Shown here piece after piece: positions 47,520 through 56,360 of a stretch of DNA of 64,000 bases. The notes below the pieces were generated by a model. It had not been told where the DNA came from and made no database searches. It was given only the letters and a program-made list of their open reading frames with translations. The DNA lies in the NCBI RefSeq assembly GCF_900129095.1, contig NZ_FQVA01000001.1:2245615-2309614 (forward strand). Direction: 5' to 3'. Source of the stretch: Microbulbifer donghaiensis (GTDB lineage Bacteria > Pseudomonadota > Gammaproteobacteria > Pseudomonadales > Cellvibrionaceae). The position numbers and the translations under genes are program-made. How positions within the stretch are numbered: position 1 is the stretch's first letter; every line of letters begins with the position of its first letter.

Positions 47520-48410
47520 ATGGCCAGTGAAAGCAGCTACTATGTGCCCGAGCAGTCCCGGCTGCCAATTTTTGCCACCATAGGCCTGTTCCTGACGGCC
47601 TTCGGCGCCGCAAACTGGATTAACGGCGGCAGCGCGTATATTTTCTTCGCCGGTGCCCTGGCCATGGCGACCGTGTTGTGGTTCTGGTTTGCGCAGGTGA
47701 TCCGCGAAAATATGGCCGGCCTTAACAGCGAGCAACTGAAACGCTCGTATGTGTGGGGCATGGGTTGGTTTATTTTCTCTGAGGTGATGTTCTTCGCCGC
47801 CTTTTTTGGTGCCCTCTACTACATTCGCAATTTTGCCTTGCCCTGGCTGGGTGGTGAGGGCGATCGCGGTGCATCGAATATGCTGTGGCAGGGCTTTGAA
47901 AATACCTGGCCCCTCTATGTGACGCCGGACGCCGCTGCACATGGCGACGCGGCAAAAATAGTCGGTCCCAAGGAGATCATTGATCCCTGGCACCTGCCAC
48001 TGCTGAACACCGTTATCCTGCTGTCGTCGAGTGTCACCGTACACTTCGCCCACGTGTTCCTGAAGCAGGGCAAGCGCCGTGCATTTAACCTGTGGCTGGC
48101 GCTGACCGTAGCACTGGGCGCGCTGTTCCTGTTCTTCCAGGCAGAGGAATACTACGAGGCCTACAAGCACCTGGGCCTGACACTGGAATCCGGAATCTAC
48201 GGCACTACCTTCTTCATGCTAACAGGGTTCCACGGCGCGCACGTGACCCTCGGTACCATTATGCTGTTGATCATGCTGTTGCGTTCGGTGATTGCACACC
48301 ACTTCAAGCCTGACGATCACTTCGGTTTTGAGGCCGCCAGCTGGTACTGGCACTTCGTGGATGTGGTATGGGTGGGACTGTTTATCTTCGTCTATGTGCT
48401 GGGGGCGTAA
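47520..48410 (+). CDS. coxC: Cytochrome c oxidase subunit III
   Basis: 296 residues with seven membrane helices. SEVMFFAAFFGALYY near residue 85 and the later GFHGAHVTLGTIMLL and FEAASWYWHFVDVVWVGLF segments are highly conserved in subunit III. It stabilises the core and supports proton uptake. It ends the structural part of the operon and is convergent with the small DUF2909 gene. Confidence 0.97.
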   Translation: MASESSYYVPEQSRLPIFATIGLFLTAFGAANWINGGSAYIFFAGALAMATVLWFWFAQVIRENMAGLNSEQLKRSYVWGMGWFIFSEVMFFAAFFGALYYIRNFALPWLGGEGDRGASNMLWQGFENTWPLYVTPDAAAHGDAAKIVGPKEIIDPWHLPLLNTVILLSSSVTVHFAHVFLKQGKRRAFNLWLALTVALGALFLFFQAEEYYEAYKHLGLTLESGIYGTTFFMLTGFHGAHVTLGTIMLLIMLLRSVIAHHFKPDDHFGFEAASWYWHFVDVVWVGLFIFVYVLGA

Positions 48411-48424
48411 GCAGGCTCGCGCGT

Positions 48425-48447
48425 GGCGCCCATCGTAATCGGGCGCC
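48425..48447. terminator. Hairpin between coxC and the convergent DUF2909 gene
   Basis: GGCGCCC and GGGCGCC form a perfect 7-base stem with a 9-base loop, 14 bases after the coxC stop. There is no strong T-run. Its position between two convergent stops suggests a shared terminator. Confidence 0.5.
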
Positions 48448-48458
48448 CGTCAGGAAAA

Positions 48459-48683
48459 TCAGTATTTTTCAGCCCAGGGCGCCGTATTGGATAGAATCCC
48501 GCTGTCAAAGCCATACCAGATGGCCAGTAGCAGCAGTGCAGCGAGGGAGATACGGATGCCCAGGGCATAGAGTGTTCTCTTGGATTGCGGCGCGCCCATA
48601 TCGCGCAGCAGAAAGAAAAGTGCGCTGGACAGGCTGGCCAGCACCGCGAGAAACAACAACACAATTACGACTTTCAGCCACAT
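48459..48683 (-). CDS. DUF2909 twin-transmembrane protein
   Basis: 74 residues with two membrane helices (about 3-24 and 44-62) and a short basic loop. The sequence matches DUF2909, which is nearly always found between coxC and the SURF1 gene, often on the opposite strand as here. It is probably an oxidase-associated factor of unknown function. An upstream extension of the frame overlaps the SURF1 start region and is unlikely. Confidence 0.8.
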   Translation of the reverse strand: MWLKVVIVLLFLAVLASLSSALFFLLRDMGAPQSKRTLYALGIRISLAALLLLAIWYGFDSGILSNTAPWAEKY

Positions 48684-48784
48684 AGTTTTTATTCGCCATT
48701 TGATGTAGGAGTAGGCCTGTGACCGCCGAGGGTGGCGGCAACGCAGAGTTTGCAGGAGCAATATTCTGCCAGGCAAAAATCGGC

Positions 48785-49510
48785 ATGACAGTTCACACCT
48801 CTTCAGTGCCAGCGAAGAACGCCAGTGTAGCACTGATTCGCAGCTGGCCCCTTACCCTGCTAAGCGGCCTGTTTCTACCTTTGCTGTTGTCGCTGGGTGC
48901 GTGGCAGTTGCAGCGCGCCGCGGAAAAGGCCGAATTGAATGCGGCCATTGATACCCGCCTGGCATCACAGCCACAGGATCCCGCCAAACTGAAACATCTT
49001 CAGGCCTACACACCGGTGCGCCTGCTCGGTTTCTACACGGACGAATACCAACTGCTCGACAATCGTACCCGCGATGGTCGCGTCGGTTACGAGGTGCTGC
49101 AGGTTTTTGTTGCCGCTGACCAGCGCTGGCTGGTCAATCGGGGATGGGTCGAGGCGCCGGCACAGCGGGATCAGCTGCCCGCGGTCAGCTGGCCACTCGC
49201 GGCAAAGGTTATTACCGGCTTTCTCTATCCGGTGCCGGCAGCCGCTGACACAGCGAACCCGCCACGGGACACCAGAATTCAGCAGCTTGATCGCTCGATA
49301 ACTGGTAGTCTGGAACTGCAGTCGCCCCAGTGGAGCATTCGCCTCAGTGCCGATTCGGACACGGCGCTGGTGACTGACTGGCAGCTGATCAACAGTCCGC
49401 CACAACGCCATCGCGCATACGCCTTTCAATGGTTCGCCATGGCCGCGGCACTGATAGTCTTGTGGCTGTTCGCCGCCACCCGGGCACCGCAACTACTGCG
49501 AAAAAAATAA
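48785..49510 (+). CDS. SURF1-family cytochrome oxidase assembly protein
   Basis: 241 residues from ATG at 48785. A GTG at 48719 is in frame but adds non-conserved residues. Two membrane helices, near the N-terminus (LSGLFLPLLLSLGAWQLQRA) and the C-terminus (FQWFAMAAALIVLWLF), flank a periplasmic domain with the typical WLVNRGWVEAP block. SURF1 helps insert heme a into subunit I. It lies before the CxxxC protein and ctaA. Confidence 0.93.
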   Translation: MTVHTSSVPAKNASVALIRSWPLTLLSGLFLPLLLSLGAWQLQRAAEKAELNAAIDTRLASQPQDPAKLKHLQAYTPVRLLGFYTDEYQLLDNRTRDGRVGYEVLQVFVAADQRWLVNRGWVEAPAQRDQLPAVSWPLAAKVITGFLYPVPAAADTANPPRDTRIQQLDRSITGSLELQSPQWSIRLSADSDTALVTDWQLINSPPQRHRAYAFQWFAMAAALIVLWLFAATRAPQLLRKK

Positions 49511-49538
49511 TTATAAATACCACCGAGGTAACAATGTC

Positions 49539-50180
49539 GTGAGTCAGATCAGCCAAAATTCCTCCGCTGGACGGGATGCTTCCGCTGCGAAGCCCTCCGG
49601 AATCGGGACAATACAGGGTGTCTCTGTCGTTGCTTCCGTATTACTGCCGATAGTGGCCGCCTACATCGTCTTCTATACCGGTGTGGGCATGCCAACGGGT
49701 ACAATCAATCAGGGCGAATTGCTGCAGCCACCGGTCAATATCAATCAGCTGACATTCACCGACGGTGATGGTGCGCCTTTGCAACTGGGTGAAGGGCATC
49801 CCAAGTGGCGCTACCTGATTCTGCCCGGCGCCGAGTGCGCAGCCGAATGCGAACAGCTGCTTTATACCAGTCGCCAGGTGCATGTTCGCCTCGGCGAAAA
49901 GGCAGACCGGGTCGAGCGGCTACTGGTCACGGCGACGCCGTTAACAGACGAGGAGCAGGAGAAATTACGACGGGAGCATCCGCGACTGCGCATTGTGCAG
50001 CAGCCGCCGGAGTCGCTCCTCGAGCTGCAGCAACAGACCGCACTTGCCAACATTGCGGAAACAAAGCTGCTACTGATTGATCAAAGGGGCTTCGCAATGA
50101 TGGCCTACGACAATCATCACAGTGGCAACGAACTGCTGAAAGATATAAAACGTTTACTGAAGTACTCCTACGAGAAGTAG
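49539..50180 (+). CDS. Membrane-anchored CxxxC thioredoxin-fold-like protein
   Basis: 213 residues from GTG at 49539. One membrane helix spans about residues 28-47. The periplasmic domain has WRYLILPGAECAAECEQLLY near residue 98, with a CAAEC motif spaced like the copper-binding CxxxC of SCO proteins. No conserved downstream His is obvious. Proteins of this type lie between SURF1 and ctaA in many gammaproteobacteria. A role in copper or thiol chemistry for CuA assembly is likely but not shown. The start follows GAGGT at a rather long distance. Confidence 0.65.
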   Translation: MSQISQNSSAGRDASAAKPSGIGTIQGVSVVASVLLPIVAAYIVFYTGVGMPTGTINQGELLQPPVNINQLTFTDGDGAPLQLGEGHPKWRYLILPGAECAAECEQLLYTSRQVHVRLGEKADRVERLLVTATPLTDEEQEKLRREHPRLRIVQQPPESLLELQQQTALANIAETKLLLIDQRGFAMMAYDNHHSGNELLKDIKRLLKYSYEK

Positions 50181-50194
50181 ACGGGAGACAAACG

Positions 50195-51295
50195 ATGAAT
50201 AATTACGAACTGGACCCAACCGACAGCAAACCACACACAGCCTGGCGACTCCGACTCGCGATGGCGGGTTGTGCTCTGGCGGTGGTTGTCGTCGTGCTGG
50301 GTGCGTTCACCCGTCTGGTAGACGCCGGTCTCGGCTGTCCGGACTGGCCCGGTTGTTACGGACACCTGACCTGGCCCGACGAACACCATGAAATACAGAG
50401 TGCCAACGCGGCCTTCCCCCATGCGCCGGTGCAGACCGATAAAACCTGGCCGGAAATGGTGCATCGCTACTTTGCCGGTTCCCTGCTACTGCTGGTCGGC
50501 GGCTTGACCGTACTAGCCTGGCGTCGTCGCGGTCAGCGCGCTTTCAAGCAGACTCACTTCCTGCTCGCACTGATTTTACTGCAGGCAGTGTTCGGCATGT
50601 GGACAGTGACGCTGAAACTCTGGCCCCAGATAGTTACCGCGCATTTGCTCGGCGGTATGGCGACGCTATCCATGTTGTGGCTGATCGTCGAGCGCCTGCG
50701 CAATAAGGGACGCCTTATCCCTGCGCATGAGTTCCGCTCGTTACAGAAGATTCGCCCGCTGGCTTTCATCGCCGTTGTTGCGGTTGTCCTGCAGATTGCC
50801 CTTGGGGGGTGGACCAGCTCCAACTATGCCGCTCTCGCCTGTGCCGACTTCCCGACCTGTCACGGCCAGTGGTGGCCACAGGCGGATTTTCAGCAGGGTT
50901 TCAATATCGCCCAACAAATCGGCCCCAACTATCTAGGCGGCGCGCTGGAAAGTGATGCGCGCACCGCCATTCACCTGACCCACCGTATCGGCGCACTGAT
51001 TGTGAGCGTGCTGGTGTTGGGTCTGGCCCTGCTCGCCTGGCGCGCCGGCTCACGGCGGTGGGCAGTGGGTCTGGCTGGCGTTCTCGGTTTACAGGTGTGT
51101 CTCGGCATCGCCAACGTAGTGATGTTCCTGCCGTTGCCGATTGCCGTCGCGCATAATGCCGGCGCGGCATTGCTGTTGCTCGGCCTGCTGACTTTCTGCT
51201 ATCGCATCCAGACGGCACAACCGACCGATACGGCCAGAGAAAGCTCGCAAGATAAATCCGATGCACATGGCACCGTGCTGGCCGGAGAACTATGA
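50195..51295 (+). CDS. ctaA: Heme A synthase (CtaA/Cox15)
   Basis: 366 residues with eight membrane helices. TRLVDAGLGCPDWPGCYG near residue 35 and WTSSNYAALACADFPTCHG near residue 205 are the paired Cys-containing loops. Heme-ligand histidines are in MVHRYFAG and HLTHRIGAL. The enzyme oxidises the C8 methyl of heme O to make heme A. Its stop overlaps the next gene (ATGA). Confidence 0.94.
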   Translation: MNNYELDPTDSKPHTAWRLRLAMAGCALAVVVVVLGAFTRLVDAGLGCPDWPGCYGHLTWPDEHHEIQSANAAFPHAPVQTDKTWPEMVHRYFAGSLLLLVGGLTVLAWRRRGQRAFKQTHFLLALILLQAVFGMWTVTLKLWPQIVTAHLLGGMATLSMLWLIVERLRNKGRLIPAHEFRSLQKIRPLAFIAVVAVVLQIALGGWTSSNYAALACADFPTCHGQWWPQADFQQGFNIAQQIGPNYLGGALESDARTAIHLTHRIGALIVSVLVLGLALLAWRAGSRRWAVGLAGVLGLQVCLGIANVVMFLPLPIAVAHNAGAALLLLGLLTFCYRIQTAQPTDTARESSQDKSDAHGTVLAGEL

Positions 51296-51669
51296 AAAAA
51301 AATTCACCAATGCTAGTGGCACTCATGCTGAGCGGCTGCAGCGGGATGGAATTCAATACGAATTTTGGTGGCTATGCCACAAACAGAGTGAAGGCGACCA
51401 GCGTCAGAGAGTACTCGGTTGAGGAAATCGATAAATATACCGCAACTTCTCTCGGGTTTGTCGAGGCCTCCAGTTGCCAGGAAAAACCCGGTGATCGGGA
51501 GTCCAGTCGCAAGGCACTGGTCTACGACCTGAAGCTCAGGGCCCAGCGGCTCGGCGGCAACGAAATCGTTGTCGAGACCTGTGGCACTGGTGCTGCAGCA
51601 ATGTGCCAGGCGTATATGGAATGCCGCGCTGTGGCCTATCTGGTGCCGGAGAGGAAAGGCCCACCCTAG
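51292..51669 (+). CDS. RcsF-like lipoprotein within the cox assembly operon
   Basis: 125 residues. A short lipoprotein signal has lipobox LSGC (Cys16). Four cysteines in the mature part follow the RcsF pattern: EASSCQEKP, VVETCGTG, AAMCQAYMEC. The helix KLRAQRLGGNEIVV resembles the RcsF segment before its second Cys. RcsF is an outer-membrane lipoprotein that senses envelope stress for the Rcs phosphorelay in enterobacteria, but no Rcs genes are in this window. It is translationally coupled to ctaA (4-base ATGA overlap) and precedes ctaB by 55 bases, an unusual location. Confidence 0.65.
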   Translation: MKKNSPMLVALMLSGCSGMEFNTNFGGYATNRVKATSVREYSVEEIDKYTATSLGFVEASSCQEKPGDRESSRKALVYDLKLRAQRLGGNEIVVETCGTGAAAMCQAYMECRAVAYLVPERKGPP

Positions 51670-51724
51670 CGTCGGTGATGAAATTAGAATCAGCAGGCAA
51701 TAAAGATAATAACGAGGTGACATC

Positions 51725-52618
51725 ATGAGCACACAGACTGCCACACTGAGCCACAACAGTTGGCGCGACTATTACGAGCTCACCAAACCACGTGTGGTGA
51801 TGCTGATGATACTCACCTCGGTGATCGGCATGCTGTTGGCGGTGCCCGGTATGGTGCCGCTCGATATTCTATTGCTCGGCAATCTCGGTATTGCCCTGTG
51901 TGCCGGCAGTGCCGCCGCGGTAAATCATCTGGTGGACCGCCATATCGATATCAAGATGGCGCGCACCAGCAACCGCCCGATCGCGCGTGGCCGCGTTGAG
52001 CCGCAAAAGGCACTACTGTTTGCGCTGTTGCTCGGCAGTATTGGCATGGCCATTTTGCTGGTCTTCGTGAACGCGCTGACTGCATGGCTGACCCTGTTCT
52101 CCCTGCTCGGTTATGCCGTCGTCTATACGATGTTCCTGAAGCGCGCCACACCGCAGAATATCGTAATCGGTGGCCTCGCAGGCGCGGCGCCGCCGCTGCT
52201 GGGCTGGACGGCAGTGACCGGTGATCTGCACGGCCACGGCCTGTTGCTAGTACTGATTATCTTTGCCTGGACGCCACCACATTTTTGGGCGCTCGCCGTG
52301 CACAGGCGTGAGGATTACGCGCGGGCGGACATCCCGATGCTGCCGGTAACGCACGGCGTGGCCTATACAAAGTTGCACATACTGCTGTACACCTTCGTCC
52401 TGTTCGCCGTCAGCCTGCTGCCCTTCGCCACCGCCATGCTCGGCTGGCTGTACCTGCTCGGTGCTGTGGTGCTGGGGCTGGGTTTTGTCTACTGGGCGGT
52501 GGAAATGCTGCGCGACAAAAATCCGAATGCAGGTATGGAGACCTTCAAGTATTCCATCATCTACCTGATGGCGCTCTTCTGCATTATGTTGCTGGACCAC
52601 TACCTGATCGCGGTATAA
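51725..52618 (+). CDS. ctaB: Heme O synthase (protoheme IX farnesyltransferase)
   Basis: 297 residues with nine membrane helices, UbiA superfamily. The prenyl-diphosphate motif [15 protein letters not shown] near residue 60 (consensus NxxxDxxxD) and the second motif [17 protein letters not shown] near residue 180 are present. It adds farnesyl to protoheme IX, supplying heme O to CtaA. A good AGGTG stands before the ATG. The SCO gene starts three bases after it. Confidence 0.96.
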   Translation: MSTQTATLSHNSWRDYYELTKPRVVMLMILTSVIGMLLAVPGMVPLDILLLGNLGIALCAGSAAAVNHLVDRHIDIKMARTSNRPIARGRVEPQKALLFALLLGSIGMAILLVFVNALTAWLTLFSLLGYAVVYTMFLKRATPQNIVIGGLAGAAPPLLGWTAVTGDLHGHGLLLVLIIFAWTPPHFWALAVHRREDYARADIPMLPVTHGVAYTKLHILLYTFVLFAVSLLPFATAMLGWLYLLGAVVLGLGFVYWAVEMLRDKNPNAGMETFKYSIIYLMALFCIMLLDHYLIAV

Positions 52619-52621
52619 GAC

Positions 52622-53308
52622 ATGGAAACTACGGCAAGCCAAGAAAAACTGTTGGGCAGCAGTCCAACGCAGAAACGCGGTATCTGGCTGACAGTAGCGG
52701 TGCTGATCCTCTTTATGATCGCCGTCGTGGCCGGCTTCCTGCACAAGATGAGTCAGCCGAGGGTCATCACCGATTCCGAATTGCGCCTGAACGGTGCGGT
52801 GAAGCTGGAGCGCCCGCGCATATTGAGCGACTTCGAGCTGGTGGACGACAGCGGCGAGGCATTTCGCACCGGTAGTCTCAGCGGCAACTGGACACTGGTC
52901 TTCTTTGGCTTCACCCACTGTCCCGATATCTGCCCAACCACATTGGCCACGTTGAACAGCTTTTACCAGACACTGGACGAAGAGACGCGTGCAGACACCG
53001 ATATCCTGTTGGTGTCGGTGGATCCGAAACGCGATGGCCCGCAGCAGCTGCACGACTATGTACGTTACTTCCACCCGGACTTTCGCGGCGTTACCGGTGA
53101 GTTCCTCAACCTGAAGAGATTTGCCAACCAGCTCAACGTGCCATTCAACAAGGTGCCATTGGCAGATGGGGAATATACCGTCGACCACGGCTCCCAAGTG
53201 GTGCTGATCAATCCACGCGGCCACTACCACGCGTTTTTCAAGGCACCGCTGGACCCGGCAAAAATGAAGTTGACCTACCGCTCGATGCGCGCCACCTTTA
53301 ACGGCTGA
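52622..53308 (+). CDS. SCO1/SenC-family copper chaperone
   Basis: 228 residues, one N-terminal membrane anchor (residues 20-42) and a thioredoxin-like periplasmic domain. The copper site is FGFTHCPDICPTTL (CPDIC) near residue 100, and the third ligand His is in HYHAFF near residue 200. SCO delivers copper to the CuA centre of subunit II. It completes the assembly set: Cox11 for CuB, SCO for CuA, SURF1 for heme a. Confidence 0.95.
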   Translation: METTASQEKLLGSSPTQKRGIWLTVAVLILFMIAVVAGFLHKMSQPRVITDSELRLNGAVKLERPRILSDFELVDDSGEAFRTGSLSGNWTLVFFGFTHCPDICPTTLATLNSFYQTLDEETRADTDILLVSVDPKRDGPQQLHDYVRYFHPDFRGVTGEFLNLKRFANQLNVPFNKVPLADGEYTVDHGSQVVLINPRGHYHAFFKAPLDPAKMKLTYRSMRATFNG

Positions 53309-53392
53309 TAGTGCACGCCGCCAAGCGGTCATACTGGCAGCCCATGCCAAGACCGTACGCGTGTGCCAATGTACACCGGCAAAAGGTTTCTT

Positions 53393-54190
53393 ATGGGTAG
53401 TGAATCACTGCACCGCGACGGGCCCCATCGCGCGCTCCAAGGCCGCAATGCCGGCCTCTGGGCCGCGCCGCTCTTGCTCACATTGTGCGCCATACCGTTT
53501 GGCTGGACCGGGCTGGCCGCACCGCTGATCTGGCTCTCACTGTATGTTATCGAAACCACGCATGGCTGGCAGAGGGGGCTCGGTTATCTGGCCGCCGCCG
53601 TTCTGATGTTGACCACTGCGATGGGATTGCTACCCGGCGGTACGCGCATCGAGCTGATGCCCCCCTATACGGACGCTGCCGGCAATAGCATTTACGCGAA
53701 CTTCAATACCGGCAAGGCCGTCATCGCCATCGCACTGGTCGCGTTCATGCTGCGCCTGCGCCAGTCTATTCGGGTGGCCGACCTGCCCTATATCCTTGCC
53801 GCGGTGACAGTTCCGATTGTCTGCGGCCTGCTGGTGTTTGGCATTTCTGGAAAATTCACGCTGACAATCGTCGTCGCCGCGGTGATCAATCTATTGATTG
53901 TCTGCGTGAGTGAAGAGGGGTTTTTTCGCTGGATACTGCAGCGCGGTGCGGAAACTGCGCTGCAGCGCTGGCGCTGGCGCTGGCTGGCGGTACCGCTGGT
54001 AACCGCCGTTTTTACTTTCCTGCACACGGGTTGGGCCGCTTCCGCACCGGCGCTGGCCCTGGTGACGGTGGCGGGCCTGTGTTATGCGTTGCTCTGGCAT
54101 CTGCGACAGAATTTCTGGGCATGTGTACTGGCGCACTGGGGTGTAAATTTGCTGCATCTGTTCGCGCTGCCTTATCCCCTTCCTGGCTGA
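53393..54190 (+). CDS. CPBP-family intramembrane metalloprotease-like protein
   Basis: 265 residues from ATG at 53393. In-frame starts at 53363 and 53369 are possible. It has about eight membrane helices. The CPBP motifs are visible: EEGFFRW (EExxxR) near residue 174, FLHTGW near residue 208 and AHWGVNLLH near residue 250. These are CAAX-protease/bacteriocin-processing-type active-site residues. The substrate is unknown. It lies 84 bases after the SCO gene, possibly in the same unit, and precedes a small membrane protein. Confidence 0.75.
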   Translation: MGSESLHRDGPHRALQGRNAGLWAAPLLLTLCAIPFGWTGLAAPLIWLSLYVIETTHGWQRGLGYLAAAVLMLTTAMGLLPGGTRIELMPPYTDAAGNSIYANFNTGKAVIAIALVAFMLRLRQSIRVADLPYILAAVTVPIVCGLLVFGISGKFTLTIVVAAVINLLIVCVSEEGFFRWILQRGAETALQRWRWRWLAVPLVTAVFTFLHTGWAASAPALALVTVAGLCYALLWHLRQNFWACVLAHWGVNLLHLFALPYPLPG

Positions 54191-54236
54191 ACAGCCGTAC
54201 GAACATCAATATCAAAAACCTGACAGGGACTCACAG

Positions 54237-54566
54237 GTGGACCTAAGCACTCATATCATATTTTCTCTGATTTCCTACAAGATTACCTCGCTGGTCGTGG
54301 GCTGCGTATTTGCCTATATGGGCTATCGCCTCTTTATGTCCGGTATCTGGGGCCACGCCGGTGAACTGGAAACCGGCTTCGGCGATAGCCGGGTCGTAAT
54401 CAAGAAAGCCGCACCGGGTACCTTCTTTGCCCTCTTCGGTGCGGTGATCATTGCGATCACGCTCTACAAAGGACTCGAGTTTGAGAACTATACCAGTGGC
54501 AACAAGTCATTTGTGGAGATTGCGGAAGAGGGCGGTAACGATTTGCCCGCTCGGGAATCCCTATAA
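54237..54566 (+). CDS. Small bitopic/polytopic membrane protein of unknown function
   Basis: 109 residues from GTG at 54237. Two membrane helices, about residues 14-34 and 62-80, flank a loop with HAGELETGFGDSRVV. No known motif was recognised. It follows the CPBP gene by 46 bases and is the last gene of this plus-strand run before the dipeptidase. Confidence 0.55.
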   Translation: MDLSTHIIFSLISYKITSLVVGCVFAYMGYRLFMSGIWGHAGELETGFGDSRVVIKKAAPGTFFALFGAVIIAITLYKGLEFENYTSGNKSFVEIAEEGGNDLPARESL

Positions 54567-54670
54567 TCGCTGTGGGCATCGCGGAATCTGGCGCATAGTG
54601 CAGACGATGTCGATAAGTTGCCGAAACAAGTAGCAATATCTTCGGTCGCAGAAAAATAAAGGTTAATCAA

Positions 54671-55879
<1,209 letters not shown>

Positions 55880-55927
55880 CGGAAATCCGTGTAACCAAAG
55901 TGTACAGAACAGGGAGAGAAAATCGCG

Positions 55928-56284
55928 ATGTTGAAAACGACAACTTCAGTGGTCGATGGCCGGGAGATCAAGGACTACCTCGACGTGGTAGTCGGTGAGG
56001 CCATTCTGGGGGCAAATATTTTCAAGGATATCTTTAGCGCTGTGCGGGATGTTGTCGGTGGTCGCGCCGGCTCTTACGAACGCGAGATGGCAAAGGCGCG
56101 CAAGGTGGCCTTTGAGGATATGGAAACGCAGGCCCGCAATCTCGGTGCCGACGGTATCGTAGGCATCGACATCGACTACGAAGTGGTCGGACAGCAGGGC
56201 GGCATGATGATGGTCAGTGTCAGCGGCACCGCCGTAAAGTTCGCCGCTAGCGAGCGTTTATCGGGTTCGCGACAGCCCGAATAA
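55928..56284 (+). CDS. YbjQ/UPF0145-family protein
   Basis: 118 residues. It has the full family pattern: [35 protein letters not shown], then [18 protein letters not shown] and [14 protein letters not shown]. These form small oligomeric proteins of unknown function, sometimes annotated as heavy-metal binding. It follows the dipeptidase gene by 48 bases and may be cotranscribed. Confidence 0.9.
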   Translation: MLKTTTSVVDGREIKDYLDVVVGEAILGANIFKDIFSAVRDVVGGRAGSYEREMAKARKVAFEDMETQARNLGADGIVGIDIDYEVVGQQGGMMMVSVSGTAVKFAASERLSGSRQPE

Positions 56285-56309
56285 GTAGCGAGTGAGCCGG
56301 GAATAAAAA

Positions 56310-56329
56310 GGGAGAGCCGAAGCTCTCCC
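56310..56329. terminator. Shared terminator between ybjQ and the second TonB receptor
   Basis: GGGAGAGC and GCTCTCCC form a perfect 8-base stem with a 4-base loop. Read on the minus strand the loop is TTCG, an extra-stable tetraloop, and it is followed by TTTTTATT, giving a textbook rho-independent terminator for the TonB receptor. On the plus strand CTGGTTTTAC follows, so it may also stop the dipeptidase-ybjQ transcript. Confidence 0.85.
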
Positions 56330-56360
56330 CTGGTTTTACATCCTGTAACGGCAATCTGAC

